Below, in pieces: positions 55,576 through 64,000 of a stretch of DNA of 64,000 nucleotides. The position numbers were made by a program, and so were the translations under genes. The notes under the pieces are model-generated. The model saw nothing but the letters and a program-made list of their open reading frames with translations. It ran no database searches and was not told where the DNA came from. The stretch is from positions 26,049,598 through 26,113,597 of the forward strand of contig CM065297.1 of NCBI GenBank assembly GCA_032871835.1, given 5' to 3'. Within the stretch, counting starts at the first letter, position 1, and the number at the start of each line of letters is the position of its first letter. The stretch is from Dipteronia dyeriana. Lineage: Eukaryota; Streptophyta; Magnoliopsida; Sapindales; Sapindaceae.

Positions 55576-57509
55576 ATGTGGTCGCCTTTTTTAGATAGCT
55601 CTATTTCATTCGATTTTTCTTGTTCGACAATGATTAGTGCTATGTCGAGTCAAAGCGGAGGCTCGTTGAACATGTCGTTAGATAGGATGATCATTGAATA
55701 TCATGGTGACCTCAGTGGAGTTAACCTTGAAACGTTATCTTCGATTTATGATTTGGGCCATCAAGATGAGGTGACAGTTACTAGGTCCCCTAACGATTAG
55801 AGCATAGCAAGGTTGGAGTTAGCCTGCCAAAGACAATGGTGACGGGTCATTTAGAAACCCCTAGTGAGTTGAATATAGAATCGCCATCTACCTCAAAGAG
55901 TGAAGTGGGGTGGTTCTTATTTGAGACTTCTACCTCGAGGTTGTCGTATCAAGATGTAAAAAATTTAGAGTTCGAACTAGGAATCCCCGAGTTGGTGAAA
56001 CTACGGCCAACTGACCCGTTTGAACGTACTGATTGGTCGATCCGAGGCTGGACTTGCTTTTACTTTTTACCCTTCCAATTAGGCCTCTGGTTCCCTATTC
56101 CACCATTATCTCGATAGCTATTAAACTTTTTCAAGATCACTCAAAGCCAGCTGATGTCTAACGGTTGGAGGATTCTCTTATCGCTCAAGGTTCTGATCGA
56201 GAGACAAAAGCTGGAGTTCTCTTTTAGAAACCTAATGTATAAATACCACTTGAATGAGCACGATACCAACCGTGAGGTATTTGATCATGGCTTGCCATCA
56301 TCTAGGCCATATGCTCTCTGAACATACAACCACAGACCCTGACTGGAAACCAAAGTTTGTTTTTGCTTAATGGAATTTGGTTGAAGGGGTCAGGTTGACC
56401 TGGAATAACACTGGTGGGTGTTTAACCTTGTCATGTTAGCAGGAAAACGAGGTCAATCCAAGGAGTGGACGACATAAGTAAGACTCATAGGATTCTTTCT
56501 ATCAACCCAAAGGAAAGGAGTTGGAAAAAGTTATTGTAGGAAAATAGTCTTAGAAAAAGCTCTTTTGTGGAATCAGACCACCTTCGGTCATTCAGAAAGC
56601 CCCTATCCTCGTCTTAGTGATTTGACCAAGTATGCCTGGATAAGGCATGATTTCGAGATCTTGTGTGGTACTTGATTTCTCGAGCCCTTTACTAAAGTTG
56701 AGCGAGCTTTCATTGCAGTGATGATGTTGAACCTGAAGCTCATGTCCCTTGTAGAAGCTCTATAAAGGCAAATGGAAAGAATATACATAAAAAAGGTGAA
56801 AAGTTCAGTGAGTGTACCTATCTTACATGTTGTCAATCAAACCAAAAATATTAACCCTCATAAGTCTATTGTTCATGATGTCGAGAAGTCAAGGAAACAT
56901 ATTCATCCCGATAAGGGGATGAAGGTGTCGTGGTTAGATTTCCATCCAATGTCTCTACCTATTCTGATCTGGGGTCAATACTGGAGTAGGCTGATCAACA
57001 CTTGTTCCTGAGGACGAAACTCGCCTCTCAAAGATAGGGGCCCATAATCGATTAGGGATTAACTGGTGCCTTTCAGGTTTGTTTGTATGTTCTTTTGAGT
57101 TGTTTTGACTCCGAAATTTGATATTGTGTTTGATTTTTGTCTTCTTTTTCTGTAAGCCTTTCGATCTTAACTTTTCTTGAAAAAAGATGTAAGAACTCTT
57201 TCTAAGAAGGTTGTCTCTTTGTTTTCCTCGAACTCGAAGATAAAAAAAGAGGTCGAGGAAGCCAAGTCTTCTGTAGCTGAAACAAAGAAGGTTTCGAAGG
57301 AAGTGATTGATAAGCTTGTGGGGCTCGAAGATGAAGTCACTCGACTGAGGGCCTCTCTTAATTTGAGTGAAGTTAGATTGTCCCAAACTGATGAGAGGCT
57401 TACAGATGCATTAGAAAGGCTCGACAAGGATACTGATGAGGCCGTAATCCAGACCAGGGGAGCTCATGAAACACTATTTGTTAGGTTGTACCGGTTTTTA
57501 GAATCCTGA
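55576..57509 (+). pseudogene. Antisense ORF (aORF) of element F, broken
   Basis: Plus-strand frames 55576-55800 (SSQSGGSLNMSLDRMIIEYH), 55836-56117 (SRLSYQDVKNLEFELGIPEL, FLPFQLGLWFPIPPLSR), continuing past a stop with LLNFFKITQSQLMSNGWRIL. This resembles the 'putative gypsy type transposon' domain of plant aORFs (a P-F...GLR.P-hP-F...LPNGWRI pattern). A long coiled coil follows at 57177-57509 (KKEVEEAKSSVAETKKVSKE, ALERLDKDTDEAVIQ). Between them the frame is lost by stops and indels. Same place and polarity as the aORF of element A, but it retains a more recognisable N-terminal domain. Function is unknown. Confidence 0.75.
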
Positions 57510-58800
57510 CAAGGACGTCGAAGTATGGGATCGATGGAAGGAGCTAAAGGCCATCGATGAAGATGATAAATATGAATACAATAAAGAGGGGGCAATCACC
57601 TAATTAGAGAAGGAAGCAGTCATGAGTAACTCTTGAGATTACTTGAGAGAAGCTCGTCATGAACAAGAACAACAAGATGGTTGAAATTTCTCTCTCAGTT
57701 TTTTTTTAAAAACTTATATTGATCAAAGGGGTGGAAGATTTATTGCTCCCTTTGATTTGTAATATATATGGATATTTTGAATATTTATTTTTCTATCTTT
57801 TGAAATGCACAGGTAGAACATTATCCCTTTGCCTTTTAATTTAGAATGGACAAAAATAGAGCTTGAGGATCGAGCAAAACTTTGTTTAATCGATTCGTGA
57901 CTTAGACTTTATTGATTTATGAACAATTTTACAACGCTTGTGATTCATCATAGAGTATTGACAACTAAAAATCGAATCAATTGTAAGTGGCTCGACATGG
58001 AGCATTTTAATTACAAGTAAAAGATCTTGTGCCTATTTATTGTATAAATGCCCAATTTTAATTTTGGATGAATCATACTTCGAGAGCTATATCCCCCCAG
58101 TGCATGTTTGCTCAATGTTTTTGAGAAGACTTGAACTTGAATCTTTGAGTCTCGAAGTCATTGAATGTTAGATTATTCTCGTGATTTGACCTGCATTGAG
58201 ATTATTGAGAAATTTTGAGAAATTCCAACACAACGCGATGTCTATATTGCTCGTGAGCAATTTGTAATTGACAACCTTCATTCGTGAGGATTATTATTAT
58301 TTATGTGGAGCTCAGATAACACTCAATTGCCCTTTGTTTATCATCATCGCTCTTGACAACATTTGTTAGTTTTGATTCAATTGAATTCTGTCGAATAAAA
58401 GAGTGGAGAATCAAAAATAGTACCTCTTAATGTGCACCGCGTTCTAGGTGTTGTTTATGTCTCGTCAGTATTAGGCTTGAAGGTTGTAAGCTTCATGCCT
58501 AATCACTTTTGTTATCCGATAAGGGCTTTCCTATGTCGAGCCAAACATTAATGTCTTTTGTATTTTGGAAAACTCTTTATAGAACATAATCACCTTCTGT
58601 GAAGCTTCGAGCTGAGCAACCCGCTATTGATACTCTGCAAGTTTGAGTAAGGACTTGTCTCTCTTTTCGTTGAGTTGATTGAGCTTGAGAGGGAATATGG
58701 AGCTATTTTGATCTTTGCCTAAATGTTCAACTCACGCTAAGGTTATGTTTTGGTCTACTGGTATGACCACCTCCGTTTCGAATGCGAGTGAGGATGGGGT
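57510..58800. other. Spacer of element F between the antisense ORF and pol
   Basis: No coding sequence recognised apart from a Lys/Glu-rich tail of the antisense ORF up to about 57690. The two genes converge on this stretch, as in element A. Confidence 0.5.
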
Positions 58801-61190
58801 AGCCCTGGTCAACGTTTGAGCTATTGTTCGATAAGACCACATGACTTATAGCAATTTATTTGCCCACAGTCTTTTTTTTTGCTTCTAGCTTCTTCTTAAG
58901 AGTCCCCATGATTGTTTTGTTTGTTAACTCGGTCTGACCATTCGATTGTGGATATCGAGGTGTTAAAATGTGGATCTTAATACCCCAATCTTCACAAAAG
59001 TCTTGGAAGTCGAAGGAGATGAATTGCGATCCATTATCAATGATGATCACTTTGGGTACGTCGAACCTGCATATGATATTTTTCTAGAATACTCTATCTC
59101 GGTGTCTTTTATGCTCTTGTATGACTCTGCCTCAGCTCACTTCGTGAAGTAATCTGTCATGGCAAGTACATAAAATTTACCTCCTATGTTTGAGGTAGGT
59201 AGCTTCCCGATTATGTCCATCCCACACTTCATGAAAGGCTAAGAAGACACTATTGAGCTAAGCTTTTCTGGAGGTAGATGAGATATCTATGCATGTCACT
59301 GACAGTTTTCACACTTTTTTACAAATTCGATCGTGTCAGTTATTATGGTTGGAAAACATTAGCCTGCTGTTATTGCTCTATGAACTAAACTCCTCTAACC
59401 GGAGTGGTTCTCGCATTTACCGGTATGTAGCTCGACTAACAATGATTTAACCTCCGAAGGTTTTACACACAATAGATAGGGACTTGCAAAAGAGCATTTA
59501 TATAGTTTACCCTGATTGTGCAAAGTTTGGCTGCTTTGGCTCGAATTCTCCTTACTCCATTTCTGTCCATCGAAAGCTTGTCATGCTAGAGGTATTCGAT
59601 GATCGGGATCATCCGGTCGGGATTAGTGTCGATTGTTGATACTTCCATTGATGATCTATTTTTCCAGACTGCTAGCCATTTTAGGTAAACCATTAGGATC
59701 AACTTACTTGTAGTTTCTTGGAATGTCAAGCCGAGGTTGGCCAAGGAGTCTACTCGAATGTTTTCTACTCAAGGAAATTGTTCAATTTTGAACTCCTCGA
59801 AGTTTGATTTTATTTCTTGAGCAAGTTCGAGATAGATAGTTATCTTAGGGTCCTTTTCCTCCATCGATCCCTGCATCTATCACATGATTAACTATGAATC
59901 GCTACTAACCTTGATTCTTTTTATAGCTAAGCTCCTAGCCAGGATAAGTCTTGTGATAAGAGCCTCGTAATCGAATTTGTTATTGGTTGCTTTAAAGCCG
60001 TAACTTATAACTTGTTCGACGACCACTCCTTCTGGGATCCAAGGACAAGTCCAAGTCTACTTCCCCTGATATTGCTTGAGTCATCGACTGATAAAGTCCA
60101 TGTTCCTGGGGTTGAGTTATTGATCATGTTTATCGTTTCCTTCTCAACTTGTTAGGGGAAAAATCATTTACAAAGTCAGTCAATACATGGGCATTGATTG
60201 CAGTTCTTTGTCGATAAAAGATATCATGCTCATTGAGTTCCACTGACCATTTGGTTAAGCGGCTGTACAACTCTGGTTTTTGTAGAATGTTCTTAAGAGG
60301 GTATATGGTAAGAATGACTATCGGATGACTCTAGAAGTAAGGTCGAAGCTTTTTGGCCGCTACGACAAGTGAAAGTGTTAGCTTCTCTAACTGGTAGTAT
60401 CGAGATTCTACATCAAACAACGAACAACTTACATTATAGATGGGCAATTGTTTACCTTCTTCCTCTTTTTCAAGCATTGCACTGATCGCTGCTTCTGATA
60501 TAACCAAGTAGATATTAAGTTCCTCTTTCTATCGACTAGCTTTGACAACAAAAGAGAGTCAAGTACGCTTTTAGATTTTGCAGGGCTTTCTCGCACTTTT
60601 AGGTCTACTTGAAGTCTTTGTTATTTTTCAGTTTTTTGAAGAAACCATGGCACCTCTTCGAGGATCGAGATATGAATTGGCCCAGGGCTGTTATATGTCT
60701 GGTTAGTTTTTATACATCTTTAATGCATTAGAGAGATTCGATTCCCATGAGCGATTGAATATGTTAAAGATTTGCCTCCATCCCTCTACAGGTAACAAGG
60801 TAGCCTAGGAACTTACCTGAATTCACACCAAACACACATTTAGTTGGATTTAATGTTGTACAAAGCTATGAGTGACTTCATAAGCATGTTATTAATATAG
60901 ATCTCCATTGTATTGCCGGCTTGTTTACGAACATCTTGTTTACCAACAGTAGGTACGTTGATAATACATTCTTAAGGCCAAACATCATTACCTTGTAATG
61001 TAAGTGTCGCATTACCTCGAATGATTGCCTTAGATGTTCAAGGAGCTAAACTGCTATGAGGGACTTTATCAACATGTCGTCGATATAGATTTCCATCGTA
61101 TTTCTCAGCATCTCTACGAACATCTGGTTCACCAATCGCTAGTACGTTGCATCTATATTCTTAAGGCCAAATGAAATTACCTTGTAATGT
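58800..61190 (-). pseudogene. pol: Element F integrase, RNase H and partial reverse transcriptase, broken
   Basis: Integrase core (59260-58856): CGMDIIGKLPTSNIGGKFYV, LAMTDYFTK-stop-[46 protein letters not shown]; catalytic residues of the D,D-35-E core are recognisable. RNase H remnant (about 60000-59690): NKFDYEALITRLILARSLAI, ITIYLELAQEIKSNFEEFKI. RT remnant (61190-60780): MFGLKN, NTMEIYI(D/N)(D/N)MLMKS twice, [20 protein letters not shown]. Multiple stops and shifts throughout; gag and protease are absent from the window. Confidence 0.85.
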
Positions 61191-61195
61191 GAGTG
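60885..61195 (-). repeat. Local tandem duplication of the RT catalytic region
   Basis: About 150-170 bp around the YVDD box occurs twice in tandem: 61055-61195 (NTMEIYIDDMLIKSL, Asp pair intact) and 60885-61020 (NTMEIYINNMLMKSL, Asp pair changed to Asn-Asn). Shared plus-strand strings include 'ttcttaaggccaaa' and 'attaccttgtaatgt'. Confidence 0.75.
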
Positions 61196-61502
61196 CCTCA
61201 CTTTATAATTGGCTTATTTCATTGGCAAAATCACAATTGTGATCCAATCTTGCAAAGGGTAGCCAAGGATTTGAAGAAAACCCATCATCAATGTCATTGG
61301 ACATCAAGTGGTTCAAGGAAGGCAGTTTACTTGACTCTACTCTTAATTGAATATATTTAGTTGCACACACTCATTTGCATGCATTACTACTTATTATGCA
61401 TTGAATTCTATTCTATTACATGCTATTTGTGTACCCTTGTCTTGGTGAATTTATGTCAGTCATCACACTTCACACTTGCACAACATTCATATAGGTTAGT
61501 GT
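61190..61502 (+). mobile_element. Fragment G: start of a Sirevirus-type LTR
   Basis: TCACTTTATAATTGGCTTAT, 'gggtagccaaggatttgaag' and 'agttgcacacactcatttgcatgcat' match, in order, the first about 170 bp of the copia LTR at 12151 (TCATTTATTGATTGGCTTAT, 'gggtagcttaggctctcaag', 'agttgcacacactcac'). It starts where the element F RT stops. Interrupted or ended by element E at 61503. Confidence 0.7.
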
Positions 61503-64000
61503 TGCAAATACACAGCACGGTTAATTTACCTTAAGCTAACCGAGAGGGAGGGGGGAGGTTAATAGGTTAATACACATTTTTTTCATTCCCTTGAAAAAAC
61601 ACAAGTTTGTCCCTCTAAATAGCTAGTATCACAATTTATTAATCAAGGCAAATATATATATTTCAACAAAGGATATGCCTATCCAAACAAAATGAACGTA
61701 GACAACCATTTACATGTGATAAAATTTTACTTTGTATATAGGCTTATTAAAACCAAGCCCTTTGCATATACAAAATATGATGAAATATGAATTTCAATTT
61801 CAAAGATATCAAATAGGATATTTATCAACACATATACAAATATAAGGATTGAGAAAATCAACACATAATTTTTACGTGGTAAAACCTCCGAAGAGGAAAC
61901 ATCCACATGTTGATACGACAACCACTGGTAAAACAAATTCCACTAATAAGATAAAATTACAATCTCCCAAGTGACCAATCCACCAAAAGAGCCACCCTTC
62001 TATCCTACCCAATGAAAGAAGCATCTCCTTGCTTGATTATCCGAATCACCCCGGTCCTAGTCAAGACTCCATGCTTAACTATCCGGATCACCCCGATCCT
62101 AGACAAGACTTCCACGCTTAACTACTAATCACCGTAATCCTAGTTAATTCTTTCTTGCTTATCTATCTGTATCACCTCGATCCTAGCCAAGACTTCCACG
62201 CTTTTTACAAGGACTTCTAAGTGATCATGAATGCAAAAGGTAAGCAAGTATGCAATATAGAATATGATGATCAACACATCTTGTGGGAACTAGAAATACG
62301 TATGAAAGTTAACAAATCAAATTTGTCTAGTCATTATGCATGAATAACAATTCTAGAAATTGTGAAACACCAAAACAAATTAATGTCTAGATTTATTCAT
62401 GTCACTAAACCTTGAATAATCATATACATTTAAGCACATAATCAATATTTAATATCAAACAAAAATCATGCTAGAATCACAAAATATGATCAATAAAAGT
62501 TCTAGCAAGAAATATAGAGCATGTATTCACAAAGTATTCAATAGAAACATATTAAGCTCTATGTGTACAATAAATTATGCTAATCATCAAAATAGTCAAT
62601 TAATGAGACCTATCACAAGTAGAGACTATTTCTTATTAAAATCAATTAGTCAAAGTCTAAAATAGTCATAGATAGAAAGCTAGCACAACACAAAACACAA
62701 ACATGTGAAAATATAGGCTTTAACAAAACCTAACTCAACATGTAAGATTCTAATTAAGTTCAATACAGCTTTCATAGAGTCTAAAACTCTAATCAAACTT
62801 TACACAATATGCATACACGTATTGAAGAAGAAAACCCAAGGTAGTGTATCACATTTAAGAACAAAACTCACGAAGAGATTCAATGCCTTAAGAAAAACTG
62901 TGCAGTCCTGTTTTTTTGTGTAGAGCCACCCAACAACGTGATTAAATGACCTCAAATATTCTTGGAGATGATAGAGAATTGATAGATGAATAATATCGTA
63001 TTTGAATCACTTGAATCAAAGTTCAAATGAGAAAGTTATGGTGTTTGGAAGATGAGAAAATTTGAGAGAAAATTCTGCAATGGGTTTTTCAAGTTTTTCA
63101 AGTTTTTAATATTGGAAAAGAATGAGGGGTAAAAATGTATATATAAGAGGGAAATAAAACACAAGAATCAAAAGGAAAAATCAAGAGGTGGCAGCTCTAC
63201 AGCCTATGGAGGCGCAGGGCCTCCACAGGGGCAGAAGGCATCTCTTCCCATGGAGGCCATGGACCTCTACGGGGAGAGGTGCAATGACCTCTTTTGGCCA
63301 CTTTGTCTCCCCTCACAGACCTTCGTGTTCTTCGACTGTTCTCCAGCCTCCGAACTCTGATTTTAAATCTATTTTCGAATTACAAACTGGGACTCTTTTA
63401 TGCATAAGGACGTTAATGAAAATTTCACAAAAAATATGAAATCCAAATCGAAACACAAGAATGAAAGCCATGTATGTTTAATCACGAAAAGTTTCGTAAC
63501 ATCCTACTTGGAACTTGAAACTTGATGAATGAGTAACCGAAATGATCGAAACTCAATATGGAATCAAATAAGCATAAATTCAAGTCCAATAACATACAAA
63601 TACAAACAAATAAATACACAAACACATAAGTATGTTATATACAAAATATCATTCTAACATTGTCAAATTAAATCCAATACATGTGCATACTTTAGTAAGT
63701 ATGTGTATGTGTAACATAAATTTGGCACAACGATGCAGGGACACATATGGATACAATATGTGTGTGCACCTAAGCCTTGTAAGATGATTGAGGTCTTATT
63801 ATACCTTTATTAAGCAATGTAGTCCGTTCCTCTTTGAAGACTTTAACTTTTCTTGATTTGTTGTCCAATCTTCCTTGAATCATGGTAAACCTTAAATTCT
63901 AGACAACTAATCAATACAAATGAAATGTTATTTTGATATGGAATTATGCCAACACAAAACACAAAGGCCTAACAATCTCTCACTTTGGCAAATGCCATGT
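61503..64000 (-). mobile_element. Element E: Sirevirus-type element, 3' LTR and polypurine tract, continuing off the right edge
   Basis: LTR 61503-63974 (2472 bp), plus-strand ends TGCAAATACACAGC ... GGCCTAACA; colinear with solo LTR D. Next to it lies AATCTCTCACTTTGGC, on the minus strand a polypurine tract (GTGAGAGAT) directly before TGTTAGG, as in Sireviruses. So this is the 3' LTR of a minus-strand element whose body lies beyond 64000. The LTR has a tandem repeat (62030-62205) like that of D and a minus-strand TATA-like box (TTATATATAC, about 63137-63146). The flanking AGTGT (61498-61502) should recur after its 5' LTR. Confidence 0.85.

Larger units (their letters stand above)
53876..61190 (-). 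mobile_element. Element F: second Tat-like Ty3/gypsy element, truncated at its 5' side
   Basis: Its 3' LTR is at 53876-54689, followed by a plus-strand antisense ORF and minus-strand pol remnants (integrase, RNase H, RT). Same architecture as element A but clearly diverged. The RT region ends abruptly at about 61190 where LTR fragment G begins; gag, protease and 5' LTR are absent or lie beyond the window if G is an insertion. Confidence 0.8.

Overview
The window is plant nuclear DNA, probably from a eudicot. It shows spliceosomal introns, TATA and AATAAA signals, and layer on layer of plant transposable elements (Sirevirus-like Ty1/copia, Tat-like Ty3/gypsy, CACTA, MULE, L1-type LINE). No complete functional host gene is visible. 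I cannot name the species.

Region 1 (1-7078) is the gene-like flank. On the minus strand sit the promoter and first two exons of a GDSL esterase/lipase gene that runs off the left edge (437-821). On the plus strand follow a degenerate intron-containing WNK kinase pseudogene (2228-3800), a ribosomal protein eL43 (RPL37A) pseudogene (3881-4098), and a 1.2 kb solo LTR inserted in a TA microsatellite (5102-6310).

Region 2 (about 7079-52057) reads best as one giant foldback (hairpin) element. A left arm is followed by an inverted right arm, and the homology runs from the outer ends through a tandem satellite (about 165 bp unit, rich in AACGTT and GTTCCCGGGAAC palindromes) almost to the centre. 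The arms are now about 45 kb end to end because other elements landed in them, most with exact target-site duplications (TSDs): a 2.4 kb CACTA element (TSD AAG) and a 10.5 kb Sirevirus-like copia element (TSD GTTAG) in the left arm; a Tat-like gypsy element A at the centre (TSD ATAAT), which holds gag-only gypsy element B in its LTR (TSD GCTTC), which in turn holds copia solo LTR C in its LTR (TSD GTAAA); and in the right arm a LINE fragment, a possible MITE and a 5.5 kb MULE (9-bp TSD TTAATATAT) whose transposase gene is split by solo LTR D (TSD GGTTG).

Region 3 (52058-64000) holds an AT-rich tandem repeat, then a second Tat-like gypsy element F (minus strand, with a plus-strand antisense ORF). 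F is cut off by a Sirevirus LTR fragment G, into which element E (LTR related to D) is inserted; E continues past the right edge.

All recognised transposon reading frames carry stops, frameshifts or lost active-site residues, so none looks autonomous. The insertions give a relative order: foldback element first; then CACTA, copia, element A and the MULE; then B in A and D in the MULE; then C in B.
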